A stretch of DNA of 37,680 nucleotides from Euryarchaeota archaeon UBA19 (GCA_002502175.1 DAPQ01000020.1:1-37680); one strand, 5' to 3'; counted from the first letter of the stretch, positions 8,582-16,814 are shown. Numbers and translations: made by a program. Notes: generated by a model from the sequence alone, not told the origin.

Positions 8582-8959
8582 ATGGAAATTATTGAGAGAA
8601 AAGAAAATCCATTGCTTAACAGAGTAGAGATTAGTTTCCGCTGGAATCACTCCAAAGGAGCAACACCTACACTTTCTGACATGGTTGCAGCTGCTGCAAA
8701 GGCTGAACCGGGCTCAAAGAAAGAATTGACTTTCGTGAAGAATGTTAACACCCGTTTTGGCCGTCCACAGACTACTGGAATCGCCGTCATTTATGGTGAT
8801 GCTGAATCAGCAACAGTAGAGCCGGATTTTGTTCATAACCGCCACAACGCGATACACTCACCAGGTGATTCACAGGAGCCAGCTGCTCCAGAACCTGTTG
8901 CTGAGGAGTCCGCCTCAGAAGAAGATGAAGCAGATTCAGAAGAAGGAGGCGATGAGTGA
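8582..8959 (+). CDS. rps24e: Small-subunit ribosomal protein eS24 (S24e) with acidic tail
   Basis: A component of the archaeal/eukaryotic 30S/40S subunit. The start IIERKENPLLNRVEISF and the core (SDMVAAAAKAEPG, VKNVNTRFGRPQTTGIAVIYGD) match eS24 over about 98 residues. The last roughly 28 residues are a low-complexity acidic extension of Glu, Asp, Ser, Ala and Pro that ordinary archaeal eS24 lacks. The predicted product is 125 residues. The stop codon overlaps the start of rps27ae in an ATGA arrangement, which indicates coupled translation. The ATG at 8576 is an alternative start, disfavoured by the position of GGAGG. Confidence 0.93.
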   Translation: MEIIERKENPLLNRVEISFRWNHSKGATPTLSDMVAAAAKAEPGSKKELTFVKNVNTRFGRPQTTGIAVIYGDAESATVEPDFVHNRHNAIHSPGDSQEPAAPEPVAEESASEEDEADSEEGGDE

Positions 8960-9132
8960 TGGGGGAAGGGCCCAATCCAAACGGAAAGCATTCGAAATAC
9001 TCTATCGAAGATGGCAAATTGATTCGAAAAGAGACTTGCCCAGAGCCTAATTGTGGCCCGGGAGTTTTCTTGGCGGTTCACAAAGATCGCAAGTCATGCG
9101 GTAAGTGTGGATATACTGTCAAGAACGAGTAA
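8959..9132 (+). CDS. rps27ae: Small-subunit ribosomal protein eS31 (S27ae), zinc-binding
   Basis: A 57-residue protein. After a short polar start (MGEGPNPNGKHSKYSIEDGK) there is a zinc ribbon with two cysteine pairs, CPEPNC and CGKC, and the typical GVFLAVHKDRKSCGKCGYT region. This is the archaeal S27ae without a ubiquitin fusion. The start ATG overlaps the rps24e stop (ATGA), as expected for the conserved rps24e-rps27ae pair. The last 14 bases overlap the end of the convergent gene at 9119. The kae1-bud32 gene that often follows in other euryarchaea is not here. Confidence 0.93.
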   Translation: MGEGPNPNGKHSKYSIEDGKLIRKETCPEPNCGPGVFLAVHKDRKSCGKCGYTVKNE

Positions 9133-10030
9133 TCGAAAAATCACTCAAGGTCCCATCATTTGTCAAGACCTTGTCTGCAACAAAGCCAACGCCTAGTTGA
9201 TCTCTAGGTGAAATCTCTAGGCTTGAATTGTTTAATCTCCCATCGAATCTCCAACCCGTAAACTCCCAGTTGCCATTTCTATTTCTTGCAGCAAATAATG
9301 GGCCAGGGGTGTTATGAGATTGCAAAACAGACTCTCTATTTGAAATTATAAATCCTCCTTCTGATAAAGCCAGCAAATGCGAATCCCCTGAATGAAATAC
9401 TCTTTCTATTCTATCTGAGATTTGTAAGCTTCTCCTATCGATTTCAACACCAGAATCCGCCGAAATATCCACTACCAATCCATTATCATACCAAATGCTC
9501 AGAAAATCATCATATTGTGAAATTGAAATTGCAGTTTCAGTCCCGCTCAATTTACCATCGATGGTGCTGGGTAGGCTGGATCGCCATACCTCATTTGCTT
9601 CCCAGTCCATTCGATATACGCCTTTACCACGTAAGACAAAGCAGAAGTCATCACCAATGCCAGTAAGGCATGTAGGTTCAGAGTCAAGGGCGTGAGACCA
9701 AAATGAGTTTTTTGGGTGTAGAGACATAGGATCCAAAGAAGTCCTCAGCTCACCACGTGAATTGCCATTTTCCCATATATTAGACAAATTTAGGCTAGAA
9801 ATTCTTGCCAATCTCATTTCTACTTCTAGCCAAATTCCAATCCAATAATCTCCCAAGTTAGTTGAGTGAGTAATTGTTGAGGGGAATGGAATAGAATAGT
9901 CTTCAATCAATTTACCATCATTATCCAGTTTTGCTAATTCACCAAGACTTCCTATAACGACATAATTCTCTCCACAATCATCCACTCGAGTTGGAGTGAA
10001 GGGGACAGTTCGTTCCACGACTTGACCCAT
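9119..10030 (-). CDS. Unknown 303-aa protein, probably a beta-propeller
   Basis: I do not recognise a named family. There is no signal peptide. The sequence is built of short beta-strand-like units with Gly-Asp or Asn-Gly turns (YVVIGSLGELAKLDNDGKL, DDFCFVLRGKGVYRMDWE, DDFLSIWYDNGLVVDIS, SHLLALSEGGFIISN), repeating about every 40-50 residues. This resembles a WD40/PQQ-like propeller, which would be a cytoplasmic binding scaffold. It is transcribed alone, overlaps the end of rps27ae by 14 bases and is divergent from dtdA. Real coding is supported by an uninterrupted frame filling the space between two well-assigned genes. Confidence 0.65.
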   Translation of the reverse strand: MGQVVERTVPFTPTRVDDCGENYVVIGSLGELAKLDNDGKLIEDYSIPFPSTITHSTNLGDYWIGIWLEVEMRLARISSLNLSNIWENGNSRGELRTSLDPMSLHPKNSFWSHALDSEPTCLTGIGDDFCFVLRGKGVYRMDWEANEVWRSSLPSTIDGKLSGTETAISISQYDDFLSIWYDNGLVVDISADSGVEIDRRSLQISDRIERVFHSGDSHLLALSEGGFIISNRESVLQSHNTPGPLFAARNRNGNWEFTGWRFDGRLNNSSLEISPRDQLGVGFVADKVLTNDGTLSDFSITRS

Positions 10031-10123
10031 CGGTTCTTGTGTTTGAACCTGTGGTGCGACAGACTCTGGTTATTCAATTCCTGATTGGATGGGTTGAAGT
10101 CATTAGGCTTCTAGCAGGTTTCT

Positions 10124-11056
10124 ATGGTGACACTTCTGCTAGCGTCGAAAGCAGATAACGCCTCTGTTAACCTCCATGAAGCAGTTGTTGGTCTTGGAGG
10201 CTGGAAAAATACGGAAAATTTTCCTCATGGATTATTGCAGAGGCACTCCACTCAACCAGTTCATCTACTATTAATCGAAAAGTTACACATTTATGCGGAT
10301 GGTATTGATATAATTCACGAAAAAGAGACTGCAGAGACAGTAGATGAAGTCCTAGTCCTTTCCCGCCACGCTGCCAAAAGTGGCCTCCCTTCCCTCACCG
10401 TTCATGCAATAGGTGTCCCTGGTGAAATACCTCATGGAGAAGAAGGGTTTGCTGGTGGCATAAAGGGCATTGCGGTGCCTCCATCGCCGAGATTTTCTGC
10501 CATATATTCGGCCCTTAGGGAAGAATCCTCTAAATCAGAATTATCTGACGAATTCGAGGTCAGTTTAGAAACAACTCACCATGGTCCAGTTCTTACCAAA
10601 CCTACACTTTACCTAGAGATAGGTTCTACAGAATCTGAGTGGATTCGCAAAGATGCCGCAATGCTTTGGGCAGCAGTGATCTCTAGGGTTCTAGGCTTAT
10701 CTGATAAATCTCCGGAAGGTGAATGGTTTGGTGAAGGGGATGTTATGATTGGCCTTGGAGGCGGCCATTATGCTCCCCGTCATTCGGATATTGCAATTCG
10801 AAGTGGTTTACCATTTGGTCACTTACTGGCAAATTATGCATTAATTTTTGATGAGGAAAACAAAGAATTTCCATCTGGTCCTTGGCGACATAGTTTGTTG
10901 GAATCAATTGAAAAAACCCGTGTAGCATTTCCTGGTGGAACCATATTTGCGCATCTTGATCGTAAATCGTTCAAAGGCTGGCAACGAAATGCAATCATTG
11001 CAGAATTATCCTCCCTTGATGTTGAAGTTCGCCGAGGGAAGGAGATTATTCCTTGA
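10124..11056 (+). CDS. dtdA: D-aminoacyl-tRNA deacylase (archaeal DtdA / DTD2 type)
   Basis: Removes D-amino acids wrongly attached to tRNA, a zinc-dependent cytoplasmic proofreading enzyme unrelated to bacterial DtdB. The 310 residues show the family's landmarks in order: LVLSRHAAKSGLPSLTVH (77-94), TTHHGPVLTKPTLYLEIGS (150-168) and GLGGGHYAPRHSD (210-222), whose His residues are likely metal or substrate ligands. The length is slightly above the family's usual 270-290. It precedes proline dehydrogenase on the same strand with a gap of 37 bases, so they may share a transcript. No TATA box or strong ribosome site is clear upstream. Confidence 0.9.
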   Translation: MVTLLLASKADNASVNLHEAVVGLGGWKNTENFPHGLLQRHSTQPVHLLLIEKLHIYADGIDIIHEKETAETVDEVLVLSRHAAKSGLPSLTVHAIGVPGEIPHGEEGFAGGIKGIAVPPSPRFSAIYSALREESSKSELSDEFEVSLETTHHGPVLTKPTLYLEIGSTESEWIRKDAAMLWAAVISRVLGLSDKSPEGEWFGEGDVMIGLGGGHYAPRHSDIAIRSGLPFGHLLANYALIFDEENKEFPSGPWRHSLLESIEKTRVAFPGGTIFAHLDRKSFKGWQRNAIIAELSSLDVEVRRGKEIIP

Positions 11057-11093
11057 GGAAGCGTGAAAGTGCTCCTGTCACACGGCCTTCGAT

Positions 11094-12068
11094 ATGGGGG
11101 CACTCGGCCGTCTCGTCATGCTGATGATGCCAATCACTCCAAGATTCGTCGTAGGGTGGGTAGCAAAGAGGTATGTTGCCGGCCCAGATTTAGAGAGCGC
11201 ATTGCAGGTAATGCGCTCAATGAAATCTCAGGGAGCTTGTTTTACTCTAGACGTATTGGGAGAAGAGATAACTAGCTTAGAAGAAGCGAACTTTTTCGTC
11301 AACGAATATCATAGGGCTTTGGATGCAATCATTGCAGAAGATATGGATGCAAATATTTCTCTCAAACCAACCGCTTTTGGATTATTAATTGATGAAAAGC
11401 AAGCACTAGAAAACATTGAGAAAATTACTAGAATTGCATCAAATAACAATATCTTCGTAAGATTGGATATGGAAGATAATAGAGTTACCCAGTCCACAAT
11501 TGACATTGTAATTGAGATGCATAATCGTGGATTAACCAATATTGGCACAGTCCTTCAATCTAGGTTGTTTAGAACTGGAGAGGATATCACTTCACTTTCC
11601 TCAAAATTGGGTGGCTATTCAGACGTTAGAATTTGTAAGGGAATTTACCTTGAACCTGAAGATATTGCTCACACGAAATATCATGATATTGTCCTAGCAA
11701 CAAATAAGGCGATTGACGACTTATTAGATGCAGGAGCATACACCGCTATTGCATCCCATGACATACCTGTAATCAACCATTCAATATCGGCATTAGAAGA
11801 CAGAGGCATGGGTCCATCAATAGATGATCCGAGAGGAAATGCAGGTCCAGAAAGAAGTGGAAAGGGACCGGGATATGAGTTTCAATTCCTTCTTGGAGTC
11901 AGAGGTAATATACGACGAAAGTTAGCAAAAGAAGGTCATCGAACGCGTGTATACATCCCCTATGGTAGTAGGTGGTACGAGTATAGTATGCGCCGATTAA
12001 GGGAGAACCCCGATGTGGCTTGGCATGTAGCAAAGAGCATCATTATGCCATGGACAAATAGACGATAA
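11094..12068 (+). CDS. Proline dehydrogenase (FAD-dependent)
   Basis: Oxidises proline to pyrroline-5-carboxylate, passing electrons through FAD to the membrane quinone pool; first step of proline use as carbon and nitrogen source. The 324-residue monofunctional enzyme shows the PRODH TIM-barrel motifs: FTLDVLGEE (about 50-58), ANISLKPTAFGL, FVRLDMEDNR, TVLQSRLFRT, VRICKGIYLEP, AIASHD, EFQFLLGVR and the substrate-binding YIPYGSRWYEYSMRRLRENP near the C-terminus. The partner P5C dehydrogenase is not in the window. The start region is hydrophobic (GRLVMLMMPITPRFVVGWVA), as in related monofunctional enzymes. The stop is directly adjacent to the stop of the convergent gene at 12069. Confidence 0.92.
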   Translation: MGALGRLVMLMMPITPRFVVGWVAKRYVAGPDLESALQVMRSMKSQGACFTLDVLGEEITSLEEANFFVNEYHRALDAIIAEDMDANISLKPTAFGLLIDEKQALENIEKITRIASNNNIFVRLDMEDNRVTQSTIDIVIEMHNRGLTNIGTVLQSRLFRTGEDITSLSSKLGGYSDVRICKGIYLEPEDIAHTKYHDIVLATNKAIDDLLDAGAYTAIASHDIPVINHSISALEDRGMGPSIDDPRGNAGPERSGKGPGYEFQFLLGVRGNIRRKLAKEGHRTRVYIPYGSRWYEYSMRRLRENPDVAWHVAKSIIMPWTNRR

Positions 12069-12701
12069 TCATCGCCTATTTTGTCTTCGATCTTCTTTAG
12101 GATTGTATGGAGGATGGAGATAAATTCGCCTAAGGTCAATTGCGGGCCGCTTACCTCGAAGGGTTCTACCCTTACCTGTATGCAGTGCGCGAATTCTCCA
12201 ACGCACTCCTTCTATTTCCATAATAGAACCACATGAAAACACCTCGTCAGGAGAGCATTCAATAGTTTTTGAACTACTTTCTTCTCCATCTGTCATTGTT
12301 AAACGAACTTTGCATTTATCACAGCGGACAGCCCAAAGGGTTGAGATTTCTTTGGCTACCATAGTTTGCTTTGATCTAGTGTCCGAATCATCTATTCTGG
12401 TAACTCTGTATAGTATTCCATCATGGTCAAAAACATCACCTACAGATATCAATTCATCATCATCTGATTCAATAGACTGTGTTTGACTTTCGGCTCCATC
12501 GGAAAGTATTGAAGTAATCTTGATTGCTTTTCCAGGTCTCAAGTGAAGGGTTTGAACTTCATTGCAATCAACACATTGAATCAGTAGGTCCTCTCCTTCT
12601 CCCTTGTTGATTCTGCGAAGTATTCGATGCTCTGTGAAATCTTCACAATTAGAACATTCAGAGACGTCAACCGTCTCCTCGTCATCTAGCCCTTCGTTCA
12701 C
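12069..12701 (-). CDS. Archaeal zinc-finger protein, probably the HVO_0476 family
   Basis: A 210-residue acidic cytoplasmic protein with an N-terminal zinc ribbon (CSNC at 16-19, CVDC at 43-46). An SH3/KOW-like middle follows (ISVGDVFDHDGILYRVTRID), then a second cysteine pair (CDKC at 127-130) and further single Cys at 149 and 157, and a basic C-terminus with IYLHPPYNPKEDRRQNRR. This arrangement resembles the conserved archaeal HVO_0476 zinc-finger family of unknown function; I assign it from memory of the pattern. It ends exactly where the proline dehydrogenase ends and is divergent from the methyltransferase gene. Confidence 0.7.
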   Translation of the reverse strand: MNEGLDDEETVDVSECSNCEDFTEHRILRRINKGEGEDLLIQCVDCNEVQTLHLRPGKAIKITSILSDGAESQTQSIESDDDELISVGDVFDHDGILYRVTRIDDSDTRSKQTMVAKEISTLWAVRCDKCKVRLTMTDGEESSSKTIECSPDEVFSCGSIMEIEGVRWRIRALHTGKGRTLRGKRPAIDLRRIYLHPPYNPKEDRRQNRR

Positions 12702-12779
12702 ATCTGCGCGGCTGACCTACCGTTCTTGAAGCCATCCGCGCGTGGGATGGTTCAAGAGAGGGCCACTGGAGGCGGTATT

Positions 12780-13574
12780 ATGAGTGGGATAGGGGGTGGA
12801 TTTGGACTTCCAACTATGTCTCAAAGGGAGATGTTTGAGCAACTTCTTGGTGATGATGAATCAAGAAGTGGCTCTGAACCTGAAATCGCTGCTGCTATCG
12901 GCGAACAAATGATTCACATGGATTTGAGGCCATTACCACGCTCTATTCGAAAAAGGATTCGCGACATAGTAGGCCGAATACCTGCCAAGAATGTAGTAAT
13001 TATCGGCGGAGGTATCGGCCATCTTACCGCTTGGATGATGGATTTATGGTGCGGAGATCCTGCTTTCGAAGATTCTGAGGGCAGTAACCGTCCTGAGACA
13101 CTTCGTGTCATTGAGGAAGGTGGAAAATTTGGAGTAATCATCGATAGATTACTTCGCCGATATGATGCTTCTAACTGGGCACAGGTGATTTCAGACCCTT
13201 GGAGTGAAATTGCTGCTGAGACTGAATCTTGGAATGCAGCGAATGCCACACTTCCCGATGTTGCCAGAAGTGCTCCTCTCCCTCAACCAATAGATCTCGT
13301 AATCATCGATTTGCCAGAGATAGAGAGAGTTCGAGCTGCAACTCTGGCATTCAATCTACTAGCACCGGGCGGAGTAGTAATGGCCTTGGAACCACAAGTG
13401 CCAACTGGAGATGTTGGTGAGCCAGTAAAAGGCGTGGAAATGACTCCCGCACAACAGGTCGTAGCTTCATTCAATGAATGGATTGAATTTGTTCAGTCGG
13501 TCAACTCCAACCACTCTGCCGCCTTCGTTGAACTCGCAGGAGGAACACTAGGGGTCTTCCTTCGCTCTGCCTGA
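12780..13574 (+). CDS. Class I SAM-dependent methyltransferase-like protein
   Basis: A Rossmann-fold protein of 264 residues. The glycine-rich SAM-binding motif I is AKNVVIIGGGIGHLTAWMM (69-87), an acidic strand follows (DLVIIDLPEIERVRAATLA) and then LLAPGGVVMALEPQ, the usual motif after strand 4/5. The substrate is not recognisable. The frame is open from a TTG at 12726, but GGAGG at 12768-12772 lies 7 bases before the ATG at 12780, which decides the start. Its last 82 bases overlap the 3' end of the convergent subtilase gene, an unusually long coding overlap. Confidence 0.78.
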   Translation: MSGIGGGFGLPTMSQREMFEQLLGDDESRSGSEPEIAAAIGEQMIHMDLRPLPRSIRKRIRDIVGRIPAKNVVIIGGGIGHLTAWMMDLWCGDPAFEDSEGSNRPETLRVIEEGGKFGVIIDRLLRRYDASNWAQVISDPWSEIAAETESWNAANATLPDVARSAPLPQPIDLVIIDLPEIERVRAATLAFNLLAPGGVVMALEPQVPTGDVGEPVKGVEMTPAQQVVASFNEWIEFVQSVNSNHSAAFVELAGGTLGVFLRSA

Positions 13575-15148
13575 TTTGAATCGTTAATGTCGATGTGTTG
13601 TAAATAACTAGATGAGTATTCTACCTCTTCTTCTGAACTCGAATTGCTCAATGCCTCTAACATCAAATCAATTCGAAATATTCCATAACCAAACTTGTCA
13701 TCATGTTCAGATTGTCCATCGTCCATTTGTGAATTTTCGCTCAATTGGGTTTTGATAAATTCAATTGCATTTGGGCCGCCTGAAGTGCCCTCTCTTTGCA
13801 ACTCAGGGTGAGCTTCGAGAATTATTGCCAATCCTCCCGAGACCCAAGCGGTAGCGGCTGAGGTTCCACTCGCCCAACCCCACCATGCGCCATCTCCAGC
13901 GCCTCCCGCAAATAGAATGGGCACTTCCGCTCCGGGAGCCAAAATTTCGGGTTTCATATCTGGATCTGAACGAGGTAACATTGGAGGCCAAAGCCTACCA
14001 TCATTATCTCCCTGTGAACTTCCTCTCCAAACGTTGCCCAGCCTAGTCGCTCCACCAACACAGATCACATCCTCTACTGAGCCAGGTGAGGACACGTCTC
14101 CATCATCGTCCTGCCCATCATTTCCTGCTGCCGCAACCACGAATATTCCTTGGTCAAGAGCGTCTTGAACCGCACTTTCCAATTGGTCAGTAGTAATTCC
14201 ACCAAAACTAATCCCTCCTTCTCCGCCTAGGCTCAATGAGATTATGTCGGCTTGGTTATCTGCGCACCAATCCACTGCCTCAGCAATTCCGGTATCTGTG
14301 CCTTCCCCATTGGAATCTATTGCCTTTGCAACCAATAAATCAACGCCTTGAGCATTTCCACTGAGTCCATTTTTCGCAACTATAATTCCTGCCATTGCGG
14401 TTCCATGACCCTCATCATCATATGGCTCATTTTGCCCATTAATTACATCTAACCAACCGGCTAATGCGAGGTGCTGTAAATCGGGATGACTCATTTCGAT
14501 GCCAGAATCTACTACACAAACTACAACACCGCTTCCATCCAATCCAGATACTTCGTCGAATCCAGTCAATTCTTGGTACGATTGCTCCCATCCGGTCAAG
14601 GTTGGTGGAGGGCCTCCAATCAATATCTCATCAGCCACTGATCTAAGCCAAAGGAAAATGACTGAAGCCACTAGGATAAATGCTAATGTAGAAACTGAAC
14701 CAATCAACCATGGCAATGCGCTATTGTCTTTTGATGGGTTGTTAACTTCAGATGGGTTTTCGATTGTTTGCTCTAATCTAAATTCACTATCTTGATATTG
14801 ATTAGAATCCTCATTCACCACACTACCTATGATTTCTGACCAAGAGTGTCCATAATCATACAGGCTTCTTGATTGCCACACAGAAAACCATCCCGTGATA
14901 AGGGAAAATCCCACTAAACAACAAATTATACCGCCGAGAAAAAGTATAACATTCCCAAGTCCAATCAAACCAGACTGCGGTTCAGAAGTAGTGTATCCGA
15001 TAAAAATCGCAATAATTCCTAAAAGAAGTAGAGTCCAACCTAAATATTTGAAAACTTTAATCAAAAACTCCCTATTTTTCTTTGGAAAGAATCCTAGAAT
15101 AATTTCGATGATAAATCCGTGATACCATCCCATCCTAAATGACTCCAA
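13493..15148 (-). CDS. Membrane-anchored subtilisin-like serine protease (S8 family)
   Basis: A 551-residue protease with three likely transmembrane helices at about 34-51, 61-87 and 147-168, then an S8 catalytic domain at about 200-470. The triad is visible: Asp214 in VVDSGIEMSHPD, His248 in DDEGHGTAMAG and Ser430 in ASGTSAATAW; the oxyanion Asn is 343 in AAAGNDG. After three helices the domain most simply faces outside. No I9-type propeptide is seen. It starts 9 bases after the stop of the zinc-ribbon membrane protein, so they form an operon and may act together. A possible role in processing surface proteins is inference. The C-terminal 80 residues are a Ser/Glu-rich extension; the 3' end overlaps the methyltransferase gene by 82 bases. 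Confidence 0.9.
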   Translation of the reverse strand: MESFRMGWYHGFIIEIILGFFPKKNREFLIKVFKYLGWTLLLLGIIAIFIGYTTSEPQSGLIGLGNVILFLGGIICCLVGFSLITGWFSVWQSRSLYDYGHSWSEIIGSVVNEDSNQYQDSEFRLEQTIENPSEVNNPSKDNSALPWLIGSVSTLAFILVASVIFLWLRSVADEILIGGPPPTLTGWEQSYQELTGFDEVSGLDGSGVVVCVVDSGIEMSHPDLQHLALAGWLDVINGQNEPYDDEGHGTAMAGIIVAKNGLSGNAQGVDLLVAKAIDSNGEGTDTGIAEAVDWCADNQADIISLSLGGEGGISFGGITTDQLESAVQDALDQGIFVVAAAGNDGQDDDGDVSSPGSVEDVICVGGATRLGNVWRGSSQGDNDGRLWPPMLPRSDPDMKPEILAPGAEVPILFAGGAGDGAWWGWASGTSAATAWVSGGLAIILEAHPELQREGTSGGPNAIEFIKTQLSENSQMDDGQSEHDDKFGYGIFRIDLMLEALSNSSSEEEVEYSSSYLQHIDINDSNQAERRKTPSVPPASSTKAAEWLELTD

Positions 15149-15157
15149 ATTGTGAGA

Positions 15158-16312
15158 TTACCAGGCTTCAGATCGTGAAAAGTGACTCATTACAGTGGTG
15201 CTTGAACCACACTCCCTACAAGATATTCTTGCTGGTATTATTGTATTGCATTCCGCGCAAGCCGTACCTGGTGCGCCATTTCCTTCACAATTCGAGCAAG
15301 GCACCTGAATACTACCATCCTGATTTCTGACAGCAACGGAATCGGCACTACAAATCGGACAAGATCCTTGACTCCGACTTGCCTTTTTCGGAACAAATTC
15401 GCCCGCTACTTCCCTAGCTCGAACGGATTGAATACGATCTCCTGCTGCACCTAACATAAATTGTGGATACCACAATACATGGACTAGCAAAGCCATAGAA
15501 ATAATTGCAAACAACGCATAAATGACTACAAACAGAGTCATATCATTTTCAATTGGTGGACGAGGAGAAACCGCATGTGCTCCAGCCCAAGATGAAATAT
15601 TCAGAAATACCATCCAGGCTGCCAAATTCAAGCTCCATGCTTTCAGACTATGATCTCTCCATGCCTTCTGAACTACCCTCGGGTCAGGATGCGTATGCCG
15701 CTCTTCGACATGAATATCTCTAGTTTCGATTACTGCTCTGTGTACAACAATTACCGCAAGGAAAATTAGAACTAGATTTCCTATAGCAAAACCTGCCCAA
15801 TCTCCGGTACTTGTGCCGAATGGGAAGTCACTGGCTGATGAATGGCTGACCACAAAACCAAGTTGGACTGCTAATGTTGCTATCATCAACCAGACAAGAT
15901 TTTCTCTCATAAGTGGGAATCTTGTCCAAAGCAAAGCAAAGAAGCCAATCCAGGCAATTATTGACAGTAAAGCCAACATAAGTGAGAAATCATTGACGTG
16001 TAGAAATCCTGCTTCATCTCCGTAAAGACCCCATCTGTTGTAATCACCTCCAGATGCTATTTCACCAATACCTAAATCCCAAGCGCCGAGGATTATCGAT
16101 AGAGAACCTATGCCAATAATCATGGCTTCAGTAACCCCCCATTGTTGGAATATCATCTTTCCATGAAAGGTGTATTCTTGAATTAGTGAATCCAAAGGGG
16201 CTAATCTAGAATTACGTTCTTCTAACTTGAAAGGAAGTTCTACATCACTCAGCCGAACTTGGCTTGCATCAGCCAAATCCTCATCGATTGTATCGACCTC
16301 AACTTCCTCCAC
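15158..16312 (-). CDS. Six-helix membrane protein with four-CxxC zinc-ribbon tail
   Basis: A 384-residue protein. Residues 1-60 are acidic and soluble. About six hydrophobic helices follow (62-80, 109-130, 138-157, 175-192, 228-245, 259-282). The C-terminal 70 residues carry CPIC (318-321), CSNC (339-342), CAEC (352-355) and CREC (365-368), enough for two zinc sites in a DnaJ- or zinc-ribbon-like arrangement. A His-rich loop (RDIHVEERHTHPDPR) lies between helices 4 and 5. I know no function. The start is a GTG; an in-frame TAA two codons upstream leaves no longer option. A TATA-like TTATGG is centred 26 bases before it, so the message may be leaderless. It is followed by the subtilase gene 9 bases later. 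Confidence 0.75.
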   Translation of the reverse strand: MEEVEVDTIDEDLADASQVRLSDVELPFKLEERNSRLAPLDSLIQEYTFHGKMIFQQWGVTEAMIIGIGSLSIILGAWDLGIGEIASGGDYNRWGLYGDEAGFLHVNDFSLMLALLSIIAWIGFFALLWTRFPLMRENLVWLMIATLAVQLGFVVSHSSASDFPFGTSTGDWAGFAIGNLVLIFLAVIVVHRAVIETRDIHVEERHTHPDPRVVQKAWRDHSLKAWSLNLAAWMVFLNISSWAGAHAVSPRPPIENDMTLFVVIYALFAIISMALLVHVLWYPQFMLGAAGDRIQSVRAREVAGEFVPKKASRSQGSCPICSADSVAVRNQDGSIQVPCSNCEGNGAPGTACAECNTIIPARISCRECGSSTTVMSHFSRSEAW

Positions 16313-16407
16313 GTATTACACCGCGAAGAATCAACCATAAGAAATACACTTGAATCTGGGATTGCTAACTGGCAATCTAAACCCTTTACAGAGGGGTTGA
16401 GTTTGAG

Positions 16408-16493
16408 TGGCGCCGAGAGGGAGATTTGAACTCCCGAGGGTAGAACCCACATGATTTCCAGTCATGCGCAATACCAGGCTATGCGACCTCGGC
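16408..16493 (-). tRNA. tRNA-Ser (anticodon GGA), CCA encoded
   Basis: An 86-base gene with acceptor GCCGAGG pairing with TCTCGGC (one G-T), anticodon arm CATGA-CTGGAAA-TCATG (anticodon GGA, reads UCC/UCU), a long variable arm typical of serine tRNA (GTGGGTTCTACCC region), T arm around GTTCAAATC, discriminator G and an encoded CCA. No intron. It is divergent from tRNA-Thr; the 126 bases between them must hold both promoters. Confidence 0.95.
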
Positions 16494-16619
16494 TTGTATC
16501 CTTCGAGATACGACCTTGACTTTAGTCTGACGCAGTATTTCTTTGCAACCTTGACGGGTCTCAAATCGCCTGCCCCAACCCGCAGTCGTTAAATCGGTTC
16601 TGTCGGTGGCGCGTTCACT

Positions 16620-16694
16620 GCCACTGTGGCTTAGGGGTATAGCGTCGCCTTGGTAAGGCGAAGGTCGGGGGTTCAATTCCCCCCAGTGGCTCCA
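16620..16694 (+). tRNA. tRNA-Thr (anticodon GGT), CCA encoded
   Basis: A 75-base gene with acceptor GCCACTG/CAGTGGC, D arm GCTTAGGGGTATAGC, anticodon arm TCGCC-TTGGTAA-GGCGA (anticodon GGT, reads ACC/ACU), T arm GGGGG-TTCAATT-CCCCC, discriminator T and encoded CCA. No intron. An AT-rich box (GTTAAATC) lies about 28 bases upstream and could be the TATA element. Confidence 0.95.
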
Positions 16695-16704
16695 ATAATC
16701 CTCA

Positions 16705-16722
16705 TTTTTCTGCAAATTTTTT
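16705..16722 (+). terminator. T-tract terminator after tRNA-Thr
   Basis: Two oligo-T runs (T5 at 16705-16709 and T6 at 16717-16722) begin 11 bases after the tRNA. Archaeal polymerase stops at such T tracts without a hairpin. Further T runs occur at about 16752-16756. Confidence 0.5.
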
Positions 16723-16757
16723 AGTCGAAAATAACTCTAAACTTTAGTCTCTTTTTC

Positions 16758-16776
16758 CCCTGTTCGTAGAACAGGG
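16758..16776. promoter_or_regulatory. 8-bp perfect inverted repeat next to the surface-protein TATA box
   Basis: CCCTGTTC-GTA-GAACAGGG ends 9 bases before the TATA box at 16786. A short palindrome in the upstream activator/BRE zone is a typical place for a regulator dimer to bind. It cannot be part of the mRNA if transcription starts near 16815, so a DNA site is the better reading. Confidence 0.5.
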
Positions 16777-16785
16777 ACCGAGTTG

Positions 16786-16792
16786 TATATAA
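16786..16792 (+). promoter_or_regulatory. TATA box of the 2273-aa surface protein; leaderless start
   Basis: TATATAA is an excellent archaeal TATA box. Its centre is 26 bases before the ATG at 16815, so transcription should begin at or next to that ATG. The upstream in-frame ATG at 16800 would then lie before the transcript start. Confidence 0.65.
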
Positions 16793-16814
16793 TCTCACCA
16801 TGCTTGTTAGGGCT

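Noticed and set aside
11063..11275. Plus-strand ORF of 70 codons between dtdA and proline dehydrogenase
   Set aside because: It overlaps the well-supported start of proline dehydrogenase in another frame and has an Arg-rich, non-protein-like composition.
16249..16564. Two minus-strand ORFs of 67 and 77 codons
   Set aside because: They run across tRNA-Ser and the start of the zinc-ribbon membrane protein and have no family features.
16479..16715. Minus-strand ORF of 78 codons (contains WGELNPRPSPYQGDAIPLSH)
   Set aside because: It is the well-known false protein from reading a tRNA gene (tRNA-Thr) backwards.
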